In this document: in pieces, positions 28,743-59,885 of the stretch | How the letters are laid out: the number at the start of each line of letters is the position of its first letter | Numbering within the stretch: the first letter of the stretch is position 1 | Source: Amoebidium appalachense | Lineage: Eukaryota > Ichthyosporea | Length of the DNA: 64,000 bases | Direction: 5' to 3' | NCBI GenBank assembly: GCA_963693365.1 | Contig: CAVNZM010000014.1 | Coordinates: forward strand, 2,232,001-2,296,000 | Made by a program: the position numbers and the translations under genes | Notes under the pieces: generated by a model | Seen by the model: the letters and a program-made list of their open reading frames with translations, nothing else | Told to the model about the DNA's origin: nothing | The model's database searches: none

Positions 28743-29840
28743 CGCTCTCTCTCCCCCTCTCTCCCTCCCTCTCTCTCACTCTCTCTCGGGCTCGCTCCCG
28801 GTGGCTCGCTGTAGTTAGGGAAAATGCAAAACATGTCATCCATCTGTGTGCATGCGTGTGTGTGTGTGTGTGTGTGGATGCGCATAGATGTCTGTGGCAC
28901 GCACCGTTTGTCACTGCAGATTCATTTGTGTATCATGCGTGCGTGTTTGTGAGTGCATGTGTGCCTGTTTGCTTGTGTCATGCTGATTGTGTGTGGCAGC
29001 ACCGGTAACGGAACCCCTCCACCCCCCCCCCCCCCCCCCCCCCCCCTCCCCCCCCCCCTCCCCCGCCCACACAAACACACACACACACACACCACTCACC
29101 CTCCCACCGTGACCCTATCGGGTTGCAACACGCACACACTGAAGGAGCAACACCGACACACACTGTAAGGAGCAGAGTGCAACCCACAACACATTAAAAG
29201 ACACATACTATCACCAACCACCACCACCACCGGCACTTCATGCCATGGAATGCCAAATGCACCCCACCACCCTCGTTCAACCCCCCGAGCAACAACAACA
29301 CCTTTTAGACCCCCCCCCCCCCCCCCCCCCCCCAACAAATAAGAATCAACACACACGGACGACAACCGTAGAATAGGCCCCCCCCCCCCCCCCCCCCCCT
29401 CCCCCCCCCCCCCCCCTCCCCCCCCCCAAAAAAGAAAAATTGTTTACGAGAATATCTACTACAAAGTTGTTCTGCAATGTCTGTTTGACGGGCTACTCAT
29501 CAGTACACAGTGGTTCAGCACAAAAGTAGGTATAGAGGGTTCGTGAGGCTCGTGTCCACCCCAAGGCAGCTGTATACAGCAGTGCTAAAGGGAACTACAA
29601 TATAAAGATTTGTGAACAAAAAAAAAAATGAAAAAAAAAATCCGTGTGTGTGTATGTACATTCAAGTGTGCTTAATTGGGCATGTGCGTGGGCGTGGGCG
29701 TGCGAGCCCGATTACGTATACGTGCGTGTTTGGGTGTGTGAGCCACGGCACGCAAGTTAACACCGTGACACGGGTGTCTCAATGATCCGGACGGACTACT
29801 ATTTTACATGCGGATAGCTCAAGTGTGTGAGCGTGCGGCC
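28265..29840. other. intergenic DNA with C-runs, CT and GT arrays
   Basis: Unique sequence 28,265-28,600, C-runs (28,622-28,645, 28,705-28,717, 29,022-29,060, 29,310-29,333, 29,379-29,428), CT repeat (28,718-28,790) followed by the shared block CTCGGGCTCGCTCCCGG, and short GT arrays. No gene seen. Confidence 0.6.
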
Positions 29841-30100
<260 letters not shown>

Positions 30101-30444
30101 CACTGTGCGGTATATCACTAGTATACCTAAATTCAAAATATTACGGTCATATCATTGAAATCGATTAACTTTGCGGACTTTGCACTGTATGCATGATCAT
30201 TTGAAATAAGACGAAGTTAACAACCATCAATTGAGCCATGATTAATACCACAACACGGGTGGCCCCTTGCCGAGGTGTTTGTGCTGACGTAATGCCTGGC
30301 CAATATACAGTGTATTACCCAGTACGACCCATCTAACTCACAGAATACAAGAAGAAGACCCCTTGACCTAGCAAGTGCTCGTGTGCTACTATATATGTAA
30401 AAATTGGAGCTTGGCTGACCGGAAATGGTGTTGCAGCCTCCCCA

Positions 30445-30445
<1 letters not shown>

Positions 30446-30501
<56 letters not shown>

Positions 30502-30648
30502 ACCCACCCACTCACCCACCCACCCACACGCGCGCGCGCACACACACACACACACGCACACACGCACACGCACACGCACACGCACACACACACACACACG
30601 CACACACGCACACATGCACACACACACACACACACACACACACACCAG
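30446..30648. repeat. C-run, (CCCA)n and (AC)n array
   Basis: About 54 Cs, CCCA units, then AC/GCAC repeats. Confidence 0.95.
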
Positions 30649-30701
30649 ACCGCTCTTTTTTGTTTTTGCTTTTTGGCGCCAATCCAACCGTCGCGTATTG
30701 T

Positions 30702-30916
30702 ATGCGTACACTGTGGCTGTACACATGGCTGTACGAGTGTAACGTGCCACGCCAGAAGTGCGGCCTGTTGGGAGCTGGTGCAACAACCGACAACACTGCC
30801 AAAGTCTGCGACAGCTGCTCAACAGTGATTGGCTCAGAGGACCACCCACGCTGCACCGCATTCCTTTACTCAAGCCCTGGCATTCCAGATTTCATCGTGT
30901 TCCCCAGCTTCCTGTT
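30702..30916 (+). CDS. weak candidate first exon of a cysteine-containing protein
   Basis: ATG at 30,702 opens [16 protein letters not shown], continues [10 protein letters not shown] and [17 protein letters not shown], and ends at a consensus GTAAGT donor (30,917) in phase 2. The C-x(5)-C....C-x2-C pattern could be a small zinc or disulfide module. No downstream exon was found, and the segment is short, so chance cannot be excluded. Confidence 0.22.
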
Positions 30917-31491
30917 GTAAGTATCAAAACCAAGTACAGCTACACGAAAAAGATAAAGTCTCTCGAAAATCAATCATTTATAGGATAATTTCGTGTATTA
31001 ATCCTCTGGCTGTGCTTTGATGGCTAATGGCAACGCTTGCCTCCACCTACAACCCGACGTAAGCACGTACTGCCCGGATTCTCCCATCAGATCAATGGAA
31101 TCATGGCATGTAGTCATCTATTCGATTAAAGTCATGCATTGTAATAGCTATGCCGAAAAAGATCCATCTGGCAGGTTTTGATTGGTGGGAATGCAAATTG
31201 CGATCTTGAAGTTATAGATCGGCATGCCAGCTGGTGTCATGCGTAAGAACACGGACATCAGGTGGCCTTGTGTCACTCAAAAGTAACTCAAGCGATCTAG
31301 GAATATAAGAAGGAATAAGCATTAACAGATCGGTGTTGTATGCTTTTGAATGCAGAAATATCAACGAATCTTCAAATGCGCTTCTTTTTAAGAAAATAAA
31401 AACCTTATCACCGATGAATCTCTATCAACAGTTTGTCATATCAGTTGTGCTGCACGCTATTAGTTAAACGTTAAACGCGGACATGCCCTCA

Positions 31492-31498
31492 TATATAA
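31492..31498 (+). promoter_or_regulatory. possible TATA box of the orphan gene
   Basis: TATATAA about 210 bases before the ATG at 31,709. Confidence 0.25.
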
Positions 31499-31708
31499 CC
31501 GCAGCCCGAGCAGCCACGGAGAGCACAAGCCCTGCAGCTACGTTTTCCAAATGAGATCAGATCTATTAACAGTCAAGCCAGCAAGCAAGCCCATGCTCTC
31601 TCAACGCACACCCACGCCTGATTTCCGTTCTATCACACCACATCTTCATCACTAGCAGGCGAAAAACTTGGCGTGTTTTCCCCGCGCGGCGTTTTGTATT
31701 AAACCAAC

Positions 31709-32296
31709 ATGACTGTGGACATACTTCGTTCGTCAAGCCACGACGTGGATAGACTCCCAAACATGTCTCACAACTTTAATGCGCTGAACCTTAGGCAATA
31801 TTCTGCCTTTGGAGCGAACAAACCCAGAAAACACACGTGTTTGCGTACAGAGTACGATGATCTCTACACACCTTCGATAACAACATCATCCGCATTGAAA
31901 GTAATCCTTTTGGAGTTAGGAGGAGACCAAAAAACACAGTCCCAAATCCACACACCCGACTCCGCTCGTCTGCACGAAACAAAAACAGGTCTCAAAAACG
32001 CAAAAGGTTACATGAACACTCCAGTTGGAAACGGTAGTTACATTCCCTCCATGCCAATAATCAGTGAAGGGGATGATTCGGACAACATTGCTAGTGAGCA
32101 CGATGAATGTGCGAGTGCGGCAGAGTTTAAAAATACACACACCCACTTGCAGGCACGACCAATACATCAGATACGGGTCATGTCCGGTACACTTGCTGCT
32201 GCAAACGCCTACTTGTCGCGCAAAAAACCGTCAATGATGGCTAAGACAACGAGGGAGGTAATTGCCGAGGAGGAGGAGGAGGAAGTAGAATGCTAG
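31709..32296 (+). CDS. intronless orphan protein, 195 residues, probably disordered
   Basis: Translation begins MTVDILRSSSHDVDRL and ends in an acidic EEEEEEVEC tail at the TAG. Composition is Ser/Thr/Asn/His-rich with few hydrophobic clusters; a possible short structured segment is SALKVILLELGG, and SGTLAAANAYLSRKK resembles an amphipathic helix. No signal peptide, membrane helix or known domain. It lies in repeat-free DNA and the frame is open for 196 codons, unlike the surroundings, so it is likely a real gene. A poly(A) signal at 32,993 is possible. Function unknown. Confidence 0.5.
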   Translation: MTVDILRSSSHDVDRLPNMSHNFNALNLRQYSAFGANKPRKHTCLRTEYDDLYTPSITTSSALKVILLELGGDQKTQSQIHTPDSARLHETKTGLKNAKGYMNTPVGNGSYIPSMPIISEGDDSDNIASEHDECASAAEFKNTHTHLQARPIHQIRVMSGTLAAANAYLSRKKPSMMAKTTREVIAEEEEEEVEC

Positions 32297-33480
32297 AAGT
32301 TAGTTATGTATCCAAGGGCATAACACACAGAGAAGTGCCTATGTACCCGCCACACCACCAGACACACACGCGTGGACGTAATATTATCAAAGATCTGCCC
32401 CTGCATCTTTGAAGTCGCGGGTATACACTGCAGCACTGTCCGGTTTTCAATCTTTTTGAAACAGCAACACAAGGGCCATTAAAAAAGAATGACTCATTTA
32501 TTGAAGTTGCAGTGGTTGGGAAGAAGTGTACAGTGAGACCTCTTTGTAAGTTCGTGGTCTTGATGCCGAAATTACTGAGCTATGTCGAGTGGCAGTGTCA
32601 GGCAGCTTGATTTATCATATGTTGATCGTATGCTCAGGTTTTGGTCAGCCAGCAGAAGAGTTGAACACTTTTGTGTATATATAAACTCAGTGTCGGGAAA
32701 CAAGGAGTTGAAAGTCTCGAAAGTGAACGAATGGTTGGTTTTTTGTATCATCTTGTAAACTATTATTACAGCACCATTTTTCACAACTTGTATAATATAT
32801 CCACTGTTTACAGTGACTAAGGAGACTTGGTTTGTATTGTACGTATTCAGTGGTTCATAGACGTTGCATAGTCCTTTGTGATACTGTATACTTGCGGTGC
32901 ACCACCGTATCGTTGAGCTCAGCCCCTGTGGCTGGAGTAATAATTATACCTGATAAAGGTTTTGACTATTGCAGCGTGGCTGGTGCCACAGCAATAAAAC
33001 AAACATAGTACGAACTACGGTACTCGATCGAGAGCTGCTAAGCCTTGCTCCCAACTGCACTTTTGGCTGGCTCTAACATTAGTCTATCATGTTAACTTTG
33101 CATTGTGCGTTCGGGGAAGCAACATCCTCCTGTAAATTCACTCTTACTCGTACATTTGACAACGTGTGAGCACTGTTGCTTGCAAATCGAGTGAGTGTAT
33201 CATAAATAAGCTCGACTAGTCGAATGCTGTATTTTGAACGTGTGCCAGTTTTCGTTCCAAGTTAAATTACTTGGCTGTGTGGTTAGCACACCATGCAGTG
33301 TACGTACACATACGCTATTCCAAAACCACGAGAGTTTTTCATGGCTCGATAGTTTACGTACTTTCGAAAGTTTATCTTCATGCAATACATTTTGAACTCC
33401 TCCGGGTCACTGGCCGACTTGAGACGATCATGTGCTCCCCCCCCTCCCCCCCCCGCAGCGCCCGCCACTTTGAAAATACA
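32297..33480. other. ordinary-complexity intergenic DNA
   Basis: Unique sequence; AATAAA at 32,993-32,998 is the only notable signal. Confidence 0.5.
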
Positions 33481-33499
33481 CGACACATGCACACACTCT

Positions 33500-33537
<38 letters not shown>

Positions 33538-34630
33538 CCGCACGCACACAGGCACGCACGCAGGCACGCACGCACATACACACACAGTGCCGCAGAGGTA
33601 CCATGGTCAACAACTGGCCCTCCTTCCGCGAATGTCCACACTGTGCACCAATGCCATCCGCTGCTGTCGCACTGCCGGGCACCAAAGATCCCCCCCCACC
33701 CTTTCCTGGCCCCTTCCCCCCCCCGCCCATTCACCCACCCAAACACCCACACCTTGGACACCACTGTTACCACTAGCATCACAACCACCCACCCACCAAC
33801 TCATGCACATGACTGGCACGGTATATGTACAGCTAGTAGACATTGCAGTTGCCCACACGTAAAGCCTGATGTAACATTACATGGCTAATAATATTAACAC
33901 CGATTTCCACTCTCGAAACACTTGGAAAATACAAAGGAATAATGTGCTAATCAAGTCGAAATTTTGACCAGGCTTAGTAAACAGAAGTTGAGGGGCTTCA
34001 TATGTGCATTCATTTAGTCTTACAATAGTGCCAACACTTTTGGAACACCCAGTCGATACTGAAAATACGGTTACATATTATGTGGCTGAATCGCCTCTTG
34101 CTTACAACTACTTCTTACAGCATTCTTAAACAATCGAAGTTTCGGTATATTCTATGCAAAACGGAGTCGTGCAAGGCCCTGAATAGGACAATAGGAACCA
34201 AACAAAAAAAAACCCAGAAAGCATATTAAAAATTTATTTAAAAGCACAGCACTATGTACAATTACTTTATCGACCAGCATTCCCTTCAGAAGCACGATGC
34301 GTCAGAGAAGCACCTGAATCGCACAATGCGATTGGTCCAAACCCGTAACAACCGTAAAAGGTCTTCATACCAACCAATCAAATATATCAGAAGCCGACGT
34401 TTTTCGTAGCCCTCCCTATGCAGCCACCGTCTAATACGTCTATTACCACCCAATAGCTTTCAAGCAGAACAAACACATCACTAAGAGATATCATTCCTGC
34501 ACCAACCAAAACTTTGTTACTTCTTGAAATACGTTTCTCAACAACCATCTCAATGTGTCTACTACAGCGGCGATTGTACTACAGGTCCATTTTAGAACCT
34601 GATTGTATGATGCCCCGATCCAAGTTAAAA
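33481..34630. other. intergenic DNA with one C-run
   Basis: C-run 33,503-33,536 followed by CACG repeats; C-rich 33,690-33,725; then unique AT-rich sequence to the end of the deubiquitinase gene. Confidence 0.55.
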
Positions 34631-34636
34631 TTTATT
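34631..34636 (-). promoter_or_regulatory. poly(A) signal of the deubiquitinase gene
   Basis: AATAAA on the minus strand, about 30 bases after the stop codon. Confidence 0.6.
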
Positions 34637-34663
34637 ACAAAGATTAAAATATATAAAAAATTA

Positions 34664-48417
<13,754 letters not shown>

Positions 48418-49430
48418 TCTCGATGTGTATTTAGTTACGAAGTATGTGTGGCATGAACAGATCAAAGCTTCCTAAAGTCTCAAGTTAAGCAACTTGAGCT
48501 GCAAGATTGACGAAGCACAACGGCCTAACTGCTTTTATAAATTAGAAAGAGCAACATTGGTGTGGCATCCTCTTTTGTTTTGGAGCCATAAACAAAAACA
48601 GGTGTTGGGCGAAAAAGGTGGAATTCCAGGGAAAGATCAATCCTAAAGGAGCCGAGAAGGTGGAAGCACCAGAAAAATCGAAACTAAGTAAGTGTGTGCC
48701 CAGCAATTTAACCACCAAGAAGTCATGTAGAAATCTATACCTTCTCCCTTGTGCTTTGTCACCAGGCAAAATAGAAAGTTTCAGAACGTAAACAAAAACA
48801 ACACAAGCACATAGTATCTTAGATGACACTGCTGACTGACTGATGACTCAATACTATAGTCTACCAACGGTATCCTAAATACTAAAATTCTTGAGCTTTT
48901 TCTTATTGACGCGATGGTACTCTTTACATCACGGGCATGTGTACTAGTTTGTAGCAGTTGGCGCGCGGAATTGGCCAATGGTTGCATGATCCGCACGAGC
49001 AGTCATGATCAACTTGCACAAGGTTGAAAAAGCTACACATGCGGCCATCTGTATATATCAAAACAATAAAAAAAGTAGGAATATACTGATGATGTGCTTT
49101 TTTGGTCTCCTTTTGTGGGGAAAGCAGTGTTAGCCTTGGTGTTGGCACCTCTTTAGAGCCCAGATGCATGTCGATAATAAACAGCACAGAACTCCCCCCA
49201 TTATTACCGAAATCTAATTGTCGTCTTATGTTTGCACGACAGTCATCGTACTGACAGCAAACGGAATTATGCCTGCTCGGCGCAAGCCTGAACACCGTCC
49301 CTCGGGCATGCGCATAGCCGGTGCTTTTTCTCTCAAATACCCTTTGTTTGTGTGCGTGGCGTGGGTGAGTGGGTTGGTGGATGTTGGCGAGAAGTGGGTA
49401 CCGGTGGGTGGGTTTTCTTTATGATGGGGA
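48418..49430. other. 5' flank of the deubiquitinase gene
   Basis: Repeat-free unique DNA upstream of the start at 48,417; likely promoter and 5' UTR, no specific element recognised. Confidence 0.4.
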
Positions 49431-49439
49431 GCTCGAGGG

Positions 49440-49571
49440 CGAGGAGGGAGGGGGGGAGGGGGGGGGGGGGGGGGGGGGGGGGAGGGGGGGGCAGTTAGAT
49501 TGGGGGAGAGCGCCAAGTGTGGCCGGGGAGGGGATATTTAATAGGCTTAAACGGCGCTTTTTTTTTTTTGT

Positions 49572-49606
<35 letters not shown>

Positions 49607-49800
49607 GGGGGGAGGGGGAGGGGGGGGGGAGGGGGGAGGGGGTCATCTCTGGTGTTTGTGGGGGAGAGCGCCAAGTGTGGCCGGGGAGGGGATATTTAAT
49701 AGGCTTAAACGGCGCTTTTTTTTTTGTGGGGGGGGGGGGGGGGGGAGGGGGGAGGGGGAGGGGGGAGGGGAGGGGGTTATCTCTGGTGTTTGTGGAGGGG
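49440..49800. repeat. 158-bp tandem duplication with G-runs
   Basis: GGGGGAGAGCGCCAAGTG begins copies at about 49,502 and 49,660; each carries GATATTTAATAGGCTTAAA, a T-run, a G-run and TCTCTGGTGTTTGT. Copies differ mostly in homopolymer length. Confidence 0.85.
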
Positions 49801-50452
49801 GAAGTAGGACGTGTGTGTGTGCGTACGTGCATGCGTGCGTGCGCACGCACACATGCGCGTGTGTATTTGTGTGTGTGCACGTGCTCGCTCGCTCCCGCCC
49901 GTCTCTTTGCCGATTGTTAACGTTGGTGTCTGTGTTGCTGTGCCTGCTGTGCCGTTATTTGAGTCGGTGTGCATTATGTCACGTTCAAATTTGGGTAGAG
50001 TTGTTTCGCCTTGCATGGGTGCATACTTTGCCAATTGGGTTTATGGCTAGCTGGTTGCTCGTGTTGGGTTCGCTTTGGTGAGTTGAGATGAACAAAAACA
50101 ACGACGTGATACATACTGCTGAGTAGCTAGTATCCTTAAGGCAAACACAGTTATGGCCAACCATATTGCGATTTCGCTGCTTCAAATTTGAAAGCCTCGG
50201 GATTGTCTATGCAGTACGGTGTTGTACATGCATGCACGAATGAGCAACGTTGAAACAACCTGAACAAGAACAAGATCTACGGCTGTACTTGTACCAATAG
50301 AGGCCTTGGGCTAAAGCTGTCGTTACTGTAGCTCGCGTTGCCGTTATGAATTAAAGGTATGTGCAATTACTTTTTTCGATTAGCAGGGTTTGTTTTACCG
50401 TGCTCAAACTGAGCCCGGTTGCCGTACAACGGCCCCGTGTGAAGAAATTTAC

Positions 50453-50698
50453 CTGTTTTGGCATCCTGCAAGGCTATCACGAAATATTCAAAAATCAAAT
50501 CATCCGAGTATCTACATAAACGAGTTGCTTCATCAAACGTACACGGGTTGCAACCCGCAGAATCATAGCCCACATCAAGGCCCCAGAAGGGTTCACGATT
50601 TTGAAAATTCAGCAATAACGAAAAGAGTTGTACACTGCCTACATACACGATGGTTGCAAAGGTACGAGAGTTGGGACCGTTGAGAAAGGAAGGTTCAT
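50453..50698 (-). CDS. orphan exon candidate (phase 1 to phase 1), unidentified
   Basis: A TTGTACAG acceptor and an ACAG/GTAAAT donor bound 246 bases that stay open in one frame: DEPSFLNGPNSRTFATIV, NREPFWGLDVGYD, CNPCTFDEATRLCRYSDD and EYFVIALQDAKT. Composition looks like a folded protein. It lies about 120 bases downstream of the TNFAIP8-like stop codon on the same strand; I found no partner exons. It may belong to a separate small gene or be fortuitous. Confidence 0.32.
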
Positions 50699-50821
50699 CT
50701 GTACAACACAAAATATATACATACAACGTACGGTAGCGGGAGTGCCGCGGATCTATGTATATGTTTTCACATATTTCAACGCATGTATATCCATATGGTA
50801 ATTTGTTCAGTACGTTCAGAA

Positions 50822-51595
50822 CTAAAGAAACGACAGGTATCTATTTATAGTGTAGTGCAGAGTGCTTCTCTGCTGAGCGAGGTTTGCATCAGTCAACACA
50901 CGACCGACAAAATCCAGCGTGGCAATTTTCGAGAAGACAAACATGACATCGTCAGCCAATGAATTATCGCCGAGATGTGCCCCGAGCACTGCCTGCACTC
51001 TCGCTTCCACTGCCAAGAGTAATTCCACAATCTCCTCTAGCAACAGGATTACTTTTGGAGGGATCGTGTCCTGTTGCGTAAGCTGCATGGATAGGACATC
51101 GCGTACGCTCATGACCAAATTTGCTGCTTTTCGCACGCTGGCATCCAGTGACATCCACAGTGCAATCTCGACGTCGCGTTTCGTTTCATTTTCGAGGGCA
51201 TAGTGGCATACCGTAGCCAAACTGAACACTTTCTCGTATAGCTTTTTCGCTACTTTCTTCGGGTAAATGGCGGAAAACAAGTCTTTCAAACTGTCCAGAC
51301 ACTCGCGGGTGATGGGATCTATGTGTGACTTTGCCATCACCTGCCCCAGTGCACTTGTAATGAAAGAACAAGCTATGCGATTTTTGGCGCTTCCTGGGCG
51401 CATTGACCGCGGGAGTGTGCATGCTCGCGAACGGGTTGTTGATAGCGTTGGAAGCACTTCATAGTCAACACAGGATGTGGTGATTTTGGCGTCTGAAAAC
51501 GCCTCGGATTGAAACATAAGCGTCGTCATCGTTTGTGTGTTTTGGCCTCCTGCGCAATGGCGGTTGTTGGTGGCAAGGGACGTAGCGGAGGTCAT
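50822..51595 (-). CDS. TNFAIP8/TIPE-family protein (intronless, 257 residues)
   Basis: Start ATG in context CAACATGA; stop TAG. The N-terminal 65 residues are Ser/Thr-rich. From about residue 70 an all-helical region follows: GQVMAKSHIDPITRECLDSL, KKVAKKLYEKVFSLATV, LWMSLDASVRKAANLV, PPKVILLLEEIVELLLAVE and DDVMFVFSKIATLDFVGRVL. The order of helices and the last motif, where the family has HVFNHFADCEFL, match TNFAIP8 (about 190 residues), a cytosolic phosphoinositide-binding and transfer protein that influences cell death and signalling in animals. The assignment is by pattern, not search; sequence identity is low. Intronless structure contrasts with most neighbours. Confidence 0.62.
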   Translation of the reverse strand: MTSATSLATNNRHCAGGQNTQTMTTLMFQSEAFSDAKITTSCVDYEVLPTLSTTRSRACTLPRSMRPGSAKNRIACSFITSALGQVMAKSHIDPITRECLDSLKDLFSAIYPKKVAKKLYEKVFSLATVCHYALENETKRDVEIALWMSLDASVRKAANLVMSVRDVLSMQLTQQDTIPPKVILLLEEIVELLLAVEARVQAVLGAHLGDNSLADDVMFVFSKIATLDFVGRVLTDANLAQQRSTLHYTINRYLSFL

Positions 51596-51719
51596 GTTGC
51601 AGTAATAATGGAAGTTATTTCTAGCTTGGTGAAAAAAAGACTACAGATGGGATATTGTAAGAAGCTTCCGGTGGCGAAGGACTCGATCGACTACTGCACC
51701 TGACGCGTTTCTTCTGTAG

Positions 51720-53680
51720 TATCATGCGGAACAGTACTGTAACACGGCCTTTGTCTTTGGTCTTACTTATTATCTTTGGTCTTACTCATAAAAAGAAAAG
51801 CTAAGTACCAAATTGAATGAAGGGCCCCTGTCATGCACGGCGCTTTGTGTTTTCGCTGTGGTTTTAGACGGGATGATACTGAGATCGAAAAAGTGGGGAA
51901 AGGCGGGGACGAAAGTCAAAATATGATCTCAAAAAAGCTTGTGAACAGGCGTATCTAGAGGGTTTGGCTTCAGTGGCGTGTATAGAAAGAAGCAACATGT
52001 GGTAAAAGAAAAGAAAAAGTAACTAACTAAACGTTTTCTAACTACACAAAAGGTTGACGGTCATATGCCAAGCGAATATATAGATACGTAGCATGGACAT
52101 AGTGATCCTTTTGATGACTATGCCCTGCCTACAAGTGGTGGAAGTGTTTGCTTTCGTGGCTTTCGATGAGAGGAGTGTTGCGGATAAGCATAGATAGCGA
52201 TGTGATTTGTTTGGCTTGCGAGCTTTGCTGGATCGGAAATGATGCATGCATAACGCTATGAAAATACGTAGTTAAAATTATTGCTTAATTTTAATTGTTT
52301 TCAATATATATCTATAAATTTCCTTTTGATAGCCTTGTGAAACCTTGGCGTATTAGAGATGCCCTTGTTCAATTCATCTCACCAACTTATTGTTTTTGCA
52401 TGCCTCTAACCAACTGCATACGATTGGTCAATCCACGCCTTACTGGCCTGCGGTCCAACCAATCAACAGGCGAGTCAGCATTATAGACCAGTTTGTAGTA
52501 CACTACAAATCAACTTAGTAATGAACTGCCAAAAAACCTACACTTGGGCATAAGCTCCGCATGCAGATAGCGGCGCGGGTGTGGATCAGAGATAACACCA
52601 GAAATAGGGGTGCTCTTTGATGGAAAGAACTGTTGTTTGAGGGGTGTCGTTCCGTATTTGGGCTTCATAGCTTACTATATATTAGAGATAGCTTATGCTT
52701 TTTTTGACAACAAAATAAACCGGATATATGTTCATGATCATGCAATCGATGACACCAAAGCATGCACGCTGCGCGCATACACTGTCATTCATATATATGC
52801 TAATGTTCAGCCCCTGAAATGCCCAAACCTTTAAATTGAAAAACACAAAAATTTTCATTTGGGGGGGGTAAGTACACAAGCAAGTACTCCCTTCACTCGG
52901 CATGAAGTTGGCAAAGGAATCAAAACGCTGCCGCGTATATCTATCCCTTTCATACGGGCCGGTTCAGTAATCACAGGTATACTACCGTGCAGAGACCCAA
53001 ACTGTTTTAGCGATCCGATTAGGTAGCTTTTTGGCCCGAAAGTCACTTTCCAAATTGGGAGCGATAACGATTTTCATTGGACAAAAGTTTCAGATCATAC
53101 TATATAAGGCAGCTGCGCATGGATCTAAAGGTCACTTTTGGGGGCTAACAAGGGTTCAGCGTGTAGAACGGCGGGCCGGGCCGGGTCCGGGCCCGCGCCG
53201 CCAACATGTGAACAAAATAAGAGGCCAGAAATTATTATGACACAAAATTTTATTTATTTAATTAGTATGCACCGTTCGAAAAACCACAAATTGACTGTGT
53301 GCGTCAATAAAATGCGCATCGTGTCGGCCAGCATGGGCTACACAGCAGATCTATTCAGGCTGCATGATGACTGAGCTGAGGCAGAACAGGAGTTGATGAG
53401 TACCAATATATTGTACTACCATAACGTACAAAACATCGTTGAAATTTCATGAAGCGAACCGATCAACATGCTCTGATTTACTAGAATGCGCACCTGTTTT
53501 CTTTCATGAATATGGCGTTCTCTTTTCCAGCTTTGGACAGAGTTGTACAGCGGGTGTCCTATTGTTCGAGTTTCCCGCAAGCGGTCACCAATAATTTCTC
53601 AGTGCAGAGGTTAATTCTGATTGGCTATCTAAATTTTGGAGCCTGGAGAGGATCCGGAGGGCCCTGGGCCCCCTGCAGGG
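51720..53680. other. unique AT-rich intergenic DNA
   Basis: No microsatellites and no supported gene. A GC-rich spot at 53,170-53,205 (GGGCCGGGCCGGGTCC) stands out. Confidence 0.45.
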
Positions 53681-53685
53681 GTGTG

Positions 53686-53950
53686 GCGACTTGACTTCAA
53701 GTCGCGACTTGAAGTCACCAAGCACCCTGACTTCAACCTAGTCAAGTCAAGCCCTGAGGCCGGACATAGGAGTGATGTTGATGGGGGAAGGGAGGCTTCA
53801 GTGGGGAAGCATAGGGGGGTTAGGTGGGAAGGAGGAGCGCGCGCCGCCGCGCGGCCCGCCCGTGGCTGAGCCGGCCCACGCGTGCGGACCGGAGGAGTTA
53901 CTAAAAATAGTACCCCACCAAGTCGCGACTTAAAGTCAAGTCAAGTCATC
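53686..53950. mobile_element. MITE-like element with long terminal inverted repeats
   Basis: Left end 53,688-53,710 (GACTTGACTTCAAGTCGCGAC..) and right end 53,920-53,947 are inverted copies of one another, allowing one or two mismatches. The left end contains a perfect 24-base palindrome at 53,693-53,716. The interior of about 210 bp is GC-rich and non-coding. Degraded relatives of the ends occur near 14,640-14,760. Confidence 0.55.
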
Positions 53951-54087
53951 AAACCCAGCAAACAATCATAAATATATCATATAAGTCAAGTCAAGTCGTT
54001 GAGGCTCTGCCAGCCTCAGTCATGGAAACTTCACGTGTGCCGCCAATCGTACATGCACATGTGCGTGTCTGTGCGTGCGTTTCGCGA

Positions 54088-54600
<513 letters not shown>

Positions 54601-54936
54601 GCGTGCGTGCGGGTGAGCGTGTGCATGTGTGGGGGGGTGGGTGTATGGGTACGCGTATCATGTCCCATTTGTATCCGTGCGTGCGCTTTATAGACCATAA
54701 AGACTACATCCCCAGTTGAACACTCAAAAATGTACAGAGGATCAAACCGCACCGTGAAATTTTAAGTACAAAATCTAATAAAACCGTTGTAGCTTGATCG
54801 TATCAGGTGTCAAAGCAAGCAAGCTGGTTTCAACGAAATCAATACTTGAGGGTAAGGGATCTAGAGCATGCCACCAAAAGACATTATATAATCAGGAACC
54901 TATGAAAAACATATGTCATGGTAGATGTATGAGAGA

Positions 54937-54942
54937 TTTATT
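54937..54942 (-). promoter_or_regulatory. poly(A) signal of the VAMP7-like gene
   Basis: AATAAA on the minus strand about 100 bases past the stop codon. Confidence 0.55.
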
Positions 54943-55044
54943 GGAGGCATACGAGAGACTTGTGGTGATAGTAATTGAGATTGTAAGAGACAGAAGTTAC
55001 TACAGATATATGAGACGACAAGAGATACGTCATCAGAATACAAA

Positions 55045-59885
<4,841 letters not shown>

